A stretch of 64,000 nucleotides of DNA from Plumapathes pennacea. Taxonomy: Eukaryota; Cnidaria; Anthozoa; Antipatharia; Myriopathidae. A model generated the notes under the pieces. The model was not told the DNA's origin and did not search any database. It was given only the letters and a program-made list of their open reading frames with translations. The DNA lies in the NCBI GenBank assembly GCA_964036295.1, contig OZ038469.1:4852067-4916066 (forward strand), given 5' to 3'. A program made the position numbers and the translations under genes. This document shows positions 11,201-23,277 of the stretch, piece by piece. How positions within the stretch are numbered: position 1 is the first letter of the stretch; each line of letters opens with the position of its first letter.

Positions 11201-13523
11201 TTCATTTTCAAAAGAAAGGTTTCGCACTCAGACACTTCGGAAATAGGCTCTTATGAGGCAATGTTGTTTGCAAGAATTTCACTGATGTTACATACTGTAC
11301 TTTTGTTTCTATCCCCAGAGCATGAAGGGTCCGATGTAATCAATCAGCGCTTTTTCCCTAAAGCCACACTTGAGCAAAGAAAGATCCGGGGTTATCTTGG
11401 TCAGTTCCCTGAGACGGCAAAGTTGAAGGAGTGCAAAGAGGATTACGGTCCAACGAAGAAGAGGTACGAGATTTTTCTATCTTCCATGTATGTTCACGTC
11501 AATATCACGTACAAGAAAGCTGTCCAAGTGGAAGGGTTGAAAATGCATCGATACGAGCTGGAGCAGAGCGCCCTGGATGTCGACGATGTGTTCGTCTTCA
11601 AGAAAGGACTAATTGATATGAGAAACGTGTATTCATTTCCCTCGTACATGAGTTTTCCAAGGTTCCTTGAAGGAGATTCGGAACTGTGGAAGCGCTTGAA
11701 TCTTTTAGAGGCAGATATTGAAAAGCACGGCACCTTTGTAAGTACAGTTCTACTTATTTAAACAACAAATAATAGTGTTGTAATATTAACACTAAAAACA
11801 GCCGAACAAGGCAATATAATGATAAGAATTGATGAGAATTCGCTGAAAGTAACCTAAAAGTTCGTTGTGTGTTCGAAAAATAGTTATAGTCAAATTTTGG
11901 GTGGGAGTGTGCCGCCCGGGACTATAAACCCTCACCTTATTTCAGACCAAAATATGCGATTTTCGACGTTTTTTTTTTTTTTTTTTTTTTTCAGACCAAA
12001 ATATGTAATTTTCGACCGTATTTTAGACCAAAATGTACGATTTTGGACAGTTTTGGACCCTAATTGCCAGGAACCCATTGCCTCGATTTCCTGTCTGACT
12101 GTATTTATACAACAAACTATCTGGGTTATCATGCAGTACATTTCGGTTTTTAGCCTCATACATGGAGTTACTAACTTCTACATTCGTAATTTAATGATAT
12201 TTTATGCTACTTGATTTGTTCACAGGTCGACATCGAGCCAGTGTCTGGTTGGGCTATGAACGCAAAATTCCGCCTGCAGTTTAATGTTGGTTTGAACAAG
12301 AAGGTGATCCCATCGAAAGAGTCTAGCTTTTCAGAGTTTAAAATAAAAGATGTGCAAGGAGAAGACCTGATTGTGTTTCCAGTGTTTTGGATCGAGGCAG
12401 GCGGTAAAATTGGAGCTAAAGATGCGGCCAACTTCAAAAGTCAGGTGAGATAGGTCATATTTCAAAAACAAACGCCAGTGTTTAAAGAGGGATTTCTATC
12501 ACGAGAACAACAAATGTGCGAGACCTCTTCCACCGAGTATACTTTTATTGTTTCGAGGTGTATGAAAACCATCATCAAAGACGAAGCACGAATTTTAGAT
12601 GATTTACCGGTCTTATAATCCAGTAGTAAATTCATTTGATCTTTGACAGTAGAAGAAGTTGAAAGGTCCGGAGATTCTTGAAGTGTTCGTTTTTAGGAAA
12701 CCTTGATGAGCAGCCGTACACAATCGTGAGTTAATAAATGTTAAGATTTATCGAACCCTAATTTTTTGCGCATGCAAGCCAGAATTCATACTGCCGTTCT
12801 TTTACAGTATGAGTCAGCTGATCATGTTTGCTGGCTCATGGTTGCGTTCAGTACGTCAAATGCATGACGTAGTCTTGTTCGAGCGAATATCAAACTGCTG
12901 CGTGCAGAGATTTGTCTTGCAGGACAATAAAAGGCGTAAATTGATTAAATATTCCATTGAACTGTCCATTCCAACCTTTTCTTTCCTGACTCGTACATTT
13001 ACAAACTGCCCTTCATCTGCAGCAAATCCACCCTGTTACACAGCGTCATTAGATGCGCATGCGTGCGCGTTTGATCGAATCTTGAAAACATTCGTCCAGT
13101 GATTTCATGTTTGAAACCCAAGATGGCGTCTAGAACGGTGGCGGATCTGCCGCTCAATCGCTCGCCGCCGTTGTGGACGCCGCCTTGGATTTCAACTTGA
13201 AAAACATAAGTCGATTGTTTTAAGATTCGTGCAAACGTGCGCGCGTGCGCATCTCATGACAATGCCCATTTAAAGGGATTTTTTTTATTCTGCTTGTCTT
13301 TTCTAAGGAAATGCATTTTGTATTTTATGTATATTTTGAATGGAAAATGATAGAAACTGTATCTTTCCACATTCGTTAGGTGTTTGGCATTCTGTACGTG
13401 GGCTGTGGTGTCCTTGTGTCGCTTCCTCTGATTGGTGGGACTTCTTGCATCATTGGACTCGTTCTAATTGTGATGGCTTACAAGAAAGGCGAAACAAGAG
13501 TGGCTGACGTCAATACTGATTAG
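5202..13523 (+). CDS. CD36/LIMP-2/SR-B family scavenger receptor, 7 coding exons
   Basis: Membrane glycoprotein of the CD36 family, which binds lipoproteins, lipids and microbial ligands at the cell surface or in lysosomes. Exons, all with GT-AG borders: 5202-5375, 7127-7213, 8110-8271, 9063-9867, 11319-11737, 12226-12444, 13380-13523. Introns are phase 0 except intron 4 (phase 1), and the joined frame is open for 669 residues. Family signs: an N-terminal membrane segment at about residues 11-34; FEEKGPYVYTE, matching the family's GPY motif; a HGTFVDIEPVSGW block matching the conserved DIEP region; a C-terminal hydrophobic segment; and a short tail ending VADVNTD. Several N-x-S/T sites lie in the ectodomain. 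The family is usually 470-530 residues; the excess sits mainly in exon 4, whose cysteine-containing apical part I cannot align. The start is the first in-frame ATG after a probable acceptor at 5178-5179. No AATAAA was seen close downstream. Confidence 0.9.
6520..6753. mobile_element. Tc1/mariner-type MITE in intron 1
   Basis: The ends are inverted repeats reading tacaatcctggccaaaag on the left and its complement on the right, bounded by TA on both sides as expected for Tc1/mariner target sites. The 234-bp element has no transposase ORF. It lies in intron 1 of the CD36-like gene. Superfamily assignment rests on the TA flank and the style of the terminal repeat. Confidence 0.7.
7415..7789. mobile_element. 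MITE with 30-bp perfect terminal repeats in intron 2
   Basis: The first 30 bases (from ggccccgtccacacta) are exactly reverse-complemented at 7760-7789. The flanks carry a 3-bp direct repeat, tca, at 7412-7414 and 7790-7792. The inside has further inverted, diverged copies of the motif gtgtggac and runs of gaaaacg. No ORF of its own. A 3-bp target duplication would fit PIF/Harbinger-like mobilisation, but that is inference. Confidence 0.75.
8690..8865. repeat. Small inverted repeat in intron 3
   Basis: The motif aatcgtggtaaataa near 8703 recurs as its complement near 8752 (ttatttaccacgat), with another related copy near 8840 (atttaccacggtaaat). It is likely a remnant of a fold-back repeat in the intron of the CD36-like gene. 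Confidence 0.4.
10202..10411. mobile_element. MITE-like repeat in intron 4
   Basis: The left end reads ttaatcctttcactcctg and the right end carries the imperfect complement (tctcaggcgtgagagggttaa). The roughly 210-bp interval has no ORF. A similar motif (accctttcactccc) occurs at about 55137, so the family has other members here. Boundaries are approximate. Confidence 0.4.
11944..12055. repeat. Short tandem repeat with poly-T in intron 5
   Basis: Three diverged copies of a unit like agaccaaaatatgcgatttt occur in a row, interrupted by a run of more than 20 T. This is low-complexity intronic sequence; the ORFs across it are incidental. Confidence 0.6.
13051..13254. mobile_element. Fold-back element in intron 6
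   Basis: The left arm starts agatgcgcatgcgtgcgcg and the right end (to 13254) is its imperfect reverse complement. The arms continue through cgtttg and cgaatctt for about 35 bases. The middle is GC-rich and contains aagatggcg and gccgcc runs. No ORF and no clear target duplication. Confidence 0.5.
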
Positions 13524-16091
13524 CCTTGAGGTCGGACTATCACGTGATACGAGATAACAACGTAAACAACAAATGGCAGGTGCAAAACAATACTAGCATG
13601 CAGTTTTTTAAAAAATGTAATATGCTTACAACTTGGCGAAATTCTCTGCAAGCTTTGACCTTGTTTTGGTCACGTTTTCAATAATTGTAGTGTGTTTTAG
13701 AGATGAATTCTGTTTCGCTCGTTGTCAAGGAATTTACACGGGGTAATAGGGCCACAAGAGACTTTGTAGACTTGGTGGGTAAATTACGTATCGTGTCTTT
13801 TAAATCGATACCAGCCGACTTTTAAAAGAAAACTAACTGTTTCACTAAATTTATATATACAATTATATAATCTTGTAGTTTTGACTACTATTTTGCTTTA
13901 AAGAGAGATTCGCTTTTGAACTGTCGACTTCGAAGTATAACTGAAGAACAACCATTTGTTGAATACTTTACTTGGGGCCCCAAACCTAGGCAGCATTCTT
14001 GAAAACGAAAAAAGTATAAGGTGAAATTTGCTCAAAATTTCGCCGAATCGTAAGTGAATTTAATTTGTATCTTGTTCGGTATTTTGTACATTCATGACGT
14101 CATGAACTGCCCAAAGGCTCTGCTTCACCGAGCATTTTCTGTTTCGACAACTTGCCTCGCAACGGGTAAAAATGCACGGTTGCACTTGCTGAGACGCGCT
14201 TTTACACTGTACAACGCGATCTCGGTGACTTCCACTGCTTTATGCCGAGAAAGTATGCGGATTTAGAACGCACGAGCCGCCATCTTGCCTGTCTACAAAA
14301 AAAAAAAAAAAAAAAAAATTGCGCATGTGATTTCATACCTGTATATTATAAGGATCATTGAGGTGATAGGTTGTGCATTTTTGTGTGGAATTGTTATTAT
14401 TCTATGTGATAGTAGTTCAATTTGGCTTGCGCTTAAATAGGGGATAAGTAGGGCTTCAAATTAATGCTCGCAAACTTGCAAATATAAGTGACATTTGGAG
14501 TTTGCGAGCCAAGAAGATCCACGTTACATCTTTGAAAGAAAAAAGGCGGAAATTATCAGTGAAAAACATTGACATGCTACAGAAACATCCACTTAACCCC
14601 TATCCCCACCGGTGGGGGTATTATACTGCATGCATGCATATCCGTGTTAGAAGAACGGAGGTTTCTCCTGTAAAGAAAATCGTTCTTGTGATGTTCTCTC
14701 TTTCTATAATCGTATTTCCATACCTTTTAAGGCGTCGATGAAAAAAAAAACAATGTTGTACGAATTTACGACTGTCAGCTGCGAGTGAGCCATAAGTTGT
14801 CGAAGTAGCTTTTTGTCCCGGGGGGGGGTACTCCCACATAAAAATTTAGTCGACCTTGCTCGGAACACAATTTTTTAGAGCAAGAGTCCAGCACAGTCTG
14901 TACTTGTACTCTTGTAATATTGTCCTTGTTAATTACATTAAACCACGCGGGCATAAACTGACAGTCATGTGTATATTTTTCTCTCACAATGTAAGGATAA
15001 TTATAATGTACTGGATTGAACCTGCAGGTGACCAGGAATTCGAATATGAAACGTAACGGAGTAAGGAATGAGAAGGGGTGCGGGGATGACAGGGAGCAGG
15101 TTGGTGGGAGAGTAGGGGAACAGTGGATCAAGATGATCGTCAGTTAACGGGTGGGTTCAAGAATGAGCCCAAAGTGTCGGCCTTGAGTGTGCACAGCGGT
15201 GTTTGCCAAATTATGACGAGCTAAAATACTTCCATAGACTTAGTAGTATCCATTTATCGTGAAGTTGGCCTCCATACTTTTTTAGACAAGAAAATTGCGA
15301 ATAGTTTGTTTCACTCTCATTTCTTGGCCGCCAAACTGCTTGTCATTTTTCACTGTTTAAAATGCCACACCAGGAAAGAATTCTTGTTCAAAATGATCAA
15401 ATTTCTGCCGAGATATCGGAAAAAGTACAGAAAAACCCACACACTTTGCCTTAGTAGTGTGAGCATTTCTAGTCTTGTACGACAGCGCGAAGCCCACAAG
15501 TTCTGTCAATCATATAGCATCTTAGATGTGTTCTGTCCCCAAAGTATGCGTCGCCCACAAGAACCTGAAGAACGCAGACTTTCTTGTTAATCTAGTTAAC
15601 TCTGATCACCCGGAGCTGTATTCGCAAGGCTATATTATTATTTTTTTGTCAACTCTTTATACTACATGAAATTGCAGGGAAAAAATATTAAAAGTAGAAA
15701 GACCAAGTTTGAGGTCTGTTACTTTTGTGCTGGAATATATAGTTTGGTGTTCCGTCAAGTCTCAAAAATACGAAGAGGAATGCAGTGTAAGAAAAACTGC
15801 TGGCTGTGGCAAGTCTTACCATACAGACATCTTTGGAATATAACACATGCTCAGAACAGTAGTTTCAGACCTGTTGTATTACGGGCGCATAAAAAAGCAA
15901 AATCCTCATATAAATAACGGTCAAATACTTTGCATATAATTTGTGAACACATCAAGAACATAATCAAAACGCACGATGACGGCTTAAAATCTAAGTTTTT
16001 AGAGTGAAACATTCAAAACTTTGTTTTAATAAAATGACAATTTGGAACTTATTGATTATCAAGGGGGTCTATTGGAAACTGAAGTATTTTA
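13524..16091. other. Intergenic stretch without recognisable gene
   Basis: This is the 3' flank of the CD36-like gene. ORFs are short and lack domain character. Contents: a run of about 24 A near 14297-14320; a G-rich motif followed by tactcccac at 14820-14836 that recurs near 46175 and belongs to a dispersed repeat; otherwise AT-rich sequence. The satellite array begins at its right end. Confidence 0.5.
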
Positions 16092-18809
16092 AAAAACATC
16101 ACACCTTTCGAGCAAAGGAGCCAACTTTGAGCTGCTTTATCTCGCCAACGGATGAAGAACGATAAAGCAAATGCTTTGCAAAAAGTCTTCTCATAGTCCA
16201 AAGAAAGTATCCTGAAAGTTTCAAGGCTTTTCAATTTTTGAAAAAAAACCCTGTGCTATAGCCTTTGTATTTTGTCAAAATCCGGTCATTTTTCGACAAT
16301 CTCAACATCGCATGAAACTTTCAGGAAACGTTCCTGGGACTATGCCGACGGTTTCTGCATAGTTTTTGTAAACTTGTAGCGTATGCGTCGTGAGAAATTA
16401 GAGCAAACTAAAGCAAATCATGCACTAATTAAAACATCACACCTTTCGAGCAAAGGAGCCAAGTTTGAGTTGCTATATCTCGCCAACGGATAAAGATAGA
16501 TAAGGAAGATGTATTGCAAAAAGTCTTGTAATAGTCCAAAGAAGGTTTCCTGAAAGTTTCAAGAGTTTTCAATTTTTGGCCAAAATCGGCAAAAAACCCT
16601 GTGCTATAGCCTTAGTTTTTTGTCAAAATTCGAACATTTTTCGACCATCTCAGAATCGCATGAAACTTTCAGGAAACGTTCCTGGGACTATGCCGACGGT
16701 TTTTGCATAGTTTTTGTAAAGTTTTAGGCCGCGCGTCGTGAGAAATTAGAGCAAATTACAGCAAATCATGCACTAATTAATTCATCACACCTTTCGAGTT
16801 AAGCTGCTATATCTCGCCAACGGATGAAGATAGATAAGGAAGATGTATTGCAAAAAAGTCTTATTATAGTCCAAAGAAGGTTTCCTGAAAGTTTCAAGAG
16901 TTTTCAATTTTTGGCCAAAATCGGCAAAAAACCCTGTGCTATAGCCTTAGTATTTTGTCAACATTCGAACATTTTTCGACCATCTCAGAATCGCATGAAA
17001 CTTTCAGGAAACGTTCCTGGGACTACGCCGACGGTTTTTGCATAGCTTTTGTAAACTTTTAGGCCGCACATCTTGAGAAATTAGAGCAAATTACAGCAAA
17101 TCATGCACTAATTAATTCATCAAACCTTTCGAGTTAAGCTGCTATATCTCGCCAACGGATGAAGATAGATAAGGAAGATGTATTGCAAAAAGTCTTGTAA
17201 TAGTCCAAAAAAGGTTTCCTGAAAGTTTCAAGAGTTTTCAATTTTTGGCCAAAATCGGCAAAAAACCCTGTGCTATAGCCTTAGTATTTTGTCAACATTC
17301 GAACATTTTTCGACCATCTCAGAATCGCATGAAACTTTCAGGAAACGTTCCTGGGACTACGCCGACGGTTTTTGCATAGCTTTTGTAAACTTTTAGGCCG
17401 CACATCTTGAGAAATTAGAGCAAATTACAGCAAATCATGCACTAATTAATTCATCAAACCTTTCGAGTTAAGCTGCTATATCTCGCCAACGGATGAAGAT
17501 AGATAAGGAAGATGTATTGCAAAAAGTCTTGTAATAGTCCAAAAAAGGTTTCCTGAAAGTTTCAAGAGTTTTCAATTTTTGGCCAAAATCGGCAAAAAAC
17601 CCTGTGCTATAGCCTTAGTATTTTGTCAAAATTCGAACATTTTCCGACCATCTCAGAATCGCATGAAACTTTCAGGAAACGTTCCTGAGACTATGCCGAC
17701 GGATTTTGCATAGCTTTTGTAAACTTTTAGGCCGCGCGTCGTGAGAAATTAGAGCAAATTACAGCAAATCATGCACTAATTAATTCTTCACACCTTTCGA
17801 GTTAAGCTGCTATATCTCGCCAACGGATGAAGATAGATAAGGAAGATGTATTGCAAAAAGTCTTGTAATAGTCCAAAGAAGGTTTCCTGAAAGTTTCAAG
17901 AGTTTTCAATTTTTGGCCAAAATCGGCAAAAAACCCTGTGCTATAGCCTTAGTTTTTTGTCAAAATTCGAACATTTTTCGACCATCTCAGAATCGCATGA
18001 AACTTTCAGGAAACGTTCCTGGGACTATGCGGACGGATTTTGCATAGCTTTTGTAAACTTTTAGGCGGCGCGTCGTGAGAAAATAGAGCAAATTACAGCA
18101 AATCATGCACTAATTAATTCATCACACCTTTCGAGTTAAGCTGCTATATCTCGCCAACGGATGAAGATAGATAAGGAAGATGTATTGCAAAAAGTCTTGT
18201 AATAGTCCAAAGAAGGTTTCCTGAAAGTTTCAAGAGTTTTCAATTTTTGGCCAAAATCGGCAAAAAACCCTGTGCTATAGCCTTAGTATTTTGTCAAAAT
18301 TCGAACAATTTTCGACCATCTCAGAATGGCATGAAACTTTCAGGAAACGTTCCTGGGACTATGCCGACGGTTTTTGCATAGTTTCTGTATACTTTTAGGA
18401 AGGGCGTCGTGAGAAATTAGAGCAAATTAGAGCAAATCATGCACTAATTAATTCATCACACCTTTCAACTTAAGCTGCTATATCTCGGCAACGGATGAAG
18501 ATAGATAAGGAAGATGTATTGCAAAAAGTCTCGTAATAGTCCAAAGAAGGTTTCCTGAAAGTTTCAAGAGTTTTCAATTTTTGGCCAAAATCGGGAAAAA
18601 ACCCTGTGCTATAGCCTTGAGTATTTTGTCAAAATTCGAACATTTTTCGACCATCTCAGAATCGCATGAAACTTTCAGGAAACGTTCCTGGGACTACGCC
18701 GACGGTCTTTGCATAGTTTTTGTAAACTTTTAGGTGGCGCGTCGTGAGAAATTAGAGCAAATTACAGCAAATCATGCACTAATTAATTCATCACACCTTT
18801 CAAGTTAAG

Positions 18810-19040
18810 GTGGTGTTACACTGGTCGATTTGCAACGACGATTTGCAACGGTACGATGTTGAACTAAAAATCGTTCAGGTGTAACACCCCATTGCGAACA
18901 ATTTTTTCGCGATGTTTGCAGTGCTGCAACGCGTTATAAGTTTTTGAAAGCGATTCAAAAACTTGGAACACCGCTGCGTGAATTTGAAGCGAATCGGCGT
19001 TGCAAATCGTCGTTGCAAATCGACCAGTGTAAAACAAGAT
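18810..19040. mobile_element. MITE inserted in the satellite
   Basis: This 231-bp block interrupts a monomer between ttaag at 18805-18809 and a second ttaag at 19041-19045, which looks like a target duplication (a TTAA core is also possible). The ends carry inverted repeats of about 34 bp (ttacactggtcgatttgcaa onward). There is no ORF; the superfamily is unclear, and a TTAA duplication would point to piggyBac-like mobilisation. Confidence 0.75.
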
Positions 19041-20519
19041 TTAAGCTGCTATATCTCGCCAACGGATGAAGATAGATAAGGAAGATGTATTGCAAAAAGT
19101 CTTGTAATAGTCCAAAGAAGGTTTCCTGAAAGTTTCAAGAGTTTTCAATTTTTGGCCAAAATCGGCAAAAAACCCTGTGCTATAGCCTTAGTATTTTGTC
19201 AAAATTCGAACATTTTTCGACCATCTCAGAATCGCATGAAACTTTCAGGAAACGTTCCTGGGACTATGGGGACGGTTTATGCATTATTTTTGTAAACTTT
19301 TAGGCCGCGCGTCGTGAGAAATTACAGCAAATTACAGCAAATCATGCACTAATTAATTCATCACACCTTTCGAGTTAAGCTGCTATATCTCGCGAACGAT
19401 TGAAGATAGATAAGGAAGATGTATTGCAAAAAGTCCTGTAATAGTCCAAAGAAGGTTTCCTGAAAGTTTCAAGAGTTTTCAATTTTTGGCCAAAATCGGC
19501 AAAAAACCCTGTGCTATAGCCTTAGTATTTTGTCAAAATTCGAACATTTTTCGACCATCTCAGAATCGCATGAAACTTTCAGGAAACGTTCCTGGGACTA
19601 TGCCGACGGATTTTGCATAGCTTTGGTAAACTTTTAGGTCGCGCGTCGTGAGAAATTAGAGCAAATTACAGCAAATCATGCACTAATTAATTCATCACAC
19701 CTTTCGAGTTAAGCTGCTATATCTCGCCAACGGATGAAGATAGATAAGGAAGATGTATTGCAAAAAGTATTGTAATAGTCCAGAAAAGGTTTCCTGAAAG
19801 TTTCAAGAGTTTTCAATTTTTGGCAGAAATCGGCAAAAAACCCTGTGCTATAGCCTTAGTATTTTGTCTAAATTCGAACATTTTTCGACCATCTCAGAAT
19901 CGCATGAAACTTTCAGGAAACGTTCCTGGGACTACGCAGATGGTTTTTGCATAGCTTTTGTAAACTTTTAGGCGGCGCGTCGTGAGAAATTAGAGCAAAT
20001 TACAGCAAATCGTGCACTAATTAATTCATCAAACCTTTCGAGTTAAGCTGCTATATCTCGCCAACGGATGAAGATAGATAAGGAAGATGTATTGCAAAAA
20101 GTCTTGTAATAGTCCAAAGAAGGTTTCCTGAAAGTTTCAAGAGTTTTCAATTTTTGGCCAAAATCGGCAAAAAACCCTGTGCTATAGCCTTAGTATTTTG
20201 TCAAAATTCGAACAATTTTCGACCATCTCAGAATCGCATGAAACTTTCAGGAAACGTTCCTGGGACTATGGGGACGGTTTATGCATTATTTTTGTAAACT
20301 TTTAGGCGGCGCGTCGTGAGAAATTAGAGCAAATTACAGCAAATCGTGCACTAATTAATTCATCACACCTTTCGAGTTAAGCTGCTATATCTCGCGAACG
20401 ATTGAAGATAGATAAAGAAGATGTATTGCAAAAAGTCCTGTAATAGTCCAAAGAAGGTTTCCTGAAAGTTTCAAGAGTTTTCAATTTTTGGCCAAAATCG
20501 GCAAAAAACCCTGTGGTAT

Positions 20520-23277
20520 AGCCTTAGTATTTTGTCAAAATTCGAACATTTTTCGACCATCTCAGAATCGCATGAAACTTTCAGGAAACGTTCCTGGGAC
20601 TATGCCGACGGATTTTGCATAGCTTTGGTAAACTTTTAGGCCGCGCGTCGTGAGAAATTAAAGCAAATTACAGCAAATCATGCACTAATTAATTCATCAC
20701 ACCTTTCGAGTTAAGCTGCTATATCTCGCCAACGGATGAAGATAGATAAGGAAGATGTATTGCAAAAAGTCTTGTAATAGTCCAAAGAAGGTTTCCTGAA
20801 AGTTTCAAGAGTTTTCAATTTTTGGCAGAAATCGGCAAAAAACCCTGTGCTATAGCCTTAGTATTTTGTCAAAATTCGAACATTTTTCGACCATCTCAGA
20901 ATGGCATGAAACTTTCAGGAAACGTTCCTGGGACTATGCGGACGGTTTTTGCATAGCTTTCGTAAACTTTTATGCCGCGCGTCGTGAGAAATTAGAGCAA
21001 ATTACAGCAAATCATGCACTAATTAATTCATCACACCTTTCGAGTTAAGCTGCTATATCTCGGCAACGGATGAAGATAGGTAAGGAAGATGTATTGCAAA
21101 AAGTCTTGTAATAGTCTAAAGAAGGTTTCCTGAAAGTTTCAAGAGTTTTCAATTTTTGGCCAAAATCGGCAAAAAACCCTGTGCTATAGCCTTAGTATTT
21201 TGTCAAAATTCGAACATTTTTCAACCATCTCAGAATCGCATGAAACTTTCAGGAAACGTTCCTGGGACTACGCAGATGGTTTTTGCATAGCTTTTGTAAA
21301 CTTTTAGGCGGCGCGTCGTGAGAAATTAGAGCAAGTTACAGCAAATCGTGCACTAATTAATTCATCAAACCTTTCAACTTAAGCTGCTATATCTCGCCAA
21401 CGGATGAAGATAGATAAGGAAGATGTATTGCAAAAAGTCTTGTAATAGTCCAAAGAAGGTTTCCTGAAAGTTTCAAGAGTTTTCAATTTTTGGCCAAAAT
21501 CGGCAAAAAACCCTGTGCTATAGCGTTAGTATTTTGTCAAAATTCGAACATTTTTCGACCATCTCAGAATCGCATGAAACTTTCAGGAAACGTTCCTGGG
21601 ACTATGCGGACGGTTTTTGCATAGCTTTTGTAAACTTTTAGGTGGCGCGTCGTGAGAAATTAGAGCAAATTACAGCAAATCATGCACTAATTAATTCATC
21701 ACACCTTTCGAGTTAAGCTGCTATATCTCGGCAACGGATGAAGATAGATAAGGAAGATGTATTGCAAAAAGTCTTGTAATAGTCCAAAGAAAGTTTCCTG
21801 AAAGTTTCAAGAGTTTTCAATTTTTGGCCAAAATCGGCAAAAAAAACCCTGTGCTATAGCCTTAGTATTTTGTCAAAATTCGAACATTTTTCGACCATCT
21901 CAGAATCGCATGAAACTTTCAGGAAACGTTCCTGGGACTATGCCGACGGATTTTGCATAGCTTTGGTAAACTTTTAGGCCGCGCGTCGTGAGAAATTAAA
22001 GCAAATTACAGCAAATCATGCACTAATTAATTCATCACACCTTTCGAGTTAAGCTGCTATATCTCGCCAACGGATGAAGATAGATAAGGAAGATGTATTG
22101 CAAAAAGTCTTGTAATAGTCCAAAGAAGGTTTCCTGAAAGTTTCAAGAGTTTTCAATTTTTGGCAGAAATCGGCAAAAAACCCTGTGCTATAGCCTTAGT
22201 ATTTTGTCAAAATTCGAACATTTTTCGACCATCTCAGAATGGCATGAAACTTTCAGGAAACGTTCCTGGGACTATGCGGACGGTTTTTGCATAGCTTTCG
22301 TAAACTTTTATGCCGCGCGTCGTGAGAAATTAGAGCAAATTACAGCAAATCATGCACTAATTAATTCATCACACCTTTCGAGTTAAGCTGCTATATCTCG
22401 GCAACGGATGAAGATAGGTAAGGAAGATGTATTGCAAAAAGTCTTGTAATAGTCTAAAGAAGGTTTCCTGAAAGTTTCAAGAGTTTTCAATTTTTGGCCA
22501 AAATCGGCAAAAAACCCTGTGCTATAGCCTTAGTATTTTGTCAAAATTCGAACATTTTTCAACCATCTCAGAATCGCATGAAACTTTCAGGAAACGTTCC
22601 TGGGACTACGCAGATGGTTTTTGCATAGCTTTTGTAAACTTTTAGGCGGCGCGTCGTGAGAAATTAGAGCAAGTTACAGCAAATCGTGCACTAATTAATT
22701 CATCAAACCTTTCAACTTAAGCTGCTATATCTCGCCAACGGATGAAGATAGATAAGGAAGATGTATTGCAAAAAGTCTTGTAATAGTCCAAAGAAGGTTT
22801 CCTGAAAGTTTCAAGAGTTTTCAATTTTTGGCCAAAATCGGCAAAAAACCCTGTGCTATAGCGTTAGTATTTTGTCAAAATTCGAACATTTTTCGACCAT
22901 CTCAGAATCGCATGAAACTTTCAGGAAACGTTCCTGGGACTATGCGGACGGTTTTTGCATAGCTTTTGTAAACTTTTAGGTGGCGCGTCGTGAGAAATTA
23001 GAGCAAATTACAGCAAATCATGCACTAATTAATTCATCACACCTTTCGAGTTAAGCTGCTATATCTCGGCAACGGATGAAGATAGATAAGGAAGATGTAT
23101 TGCAAAAAGTCTTGTAATAGTCCAAAGAAAGTTTCCTGAAAGTTTCAAGAGTTTTCAATTTTTGGCCAAAATCGGCAAAAAAAACCCTGTGCTATAGCCT
23201 TAGTATTTTGTCAAAATTCGAACATTTTTCGACCATCTCAGAATCGCATGAAACTTTCAGGAAACGTTCCTGGGACT
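20520..23277 (+). repeat. Four-monomer higher-order duplication (1338 bp, two copies)
   Basis: Rare variants in one block recur 1338 bases later, that is four monomers on. Examples are the ctttggtaaac block at about 20622 and 21960, the ggcaacggatgaagataggt variant at 21062 and 22400, and the stretched A-run before ccctgtg at about 21838 and 23177. Copy 1 is about 20520-21857 and copy 2 about 21858-23277. It indicates a recent unequal exchange inside the array. Confidence 0.8.

Noticed and set aside
15306..15917. Two ORFs of 94 and 83 codons before the satellite
   Set aside because: No recognisable motif, no splice context, and composition like surrounding non-coding DNA.
20866..22386. Identical 60-codon ORFs at 20866 and 22204, and similar ones at 16824, 24166, 34540 and 35587
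   Set aside because: They are readings of satellite monomers; the 334-bp unit is not a multiple of three and most monomers do not keep the frame.
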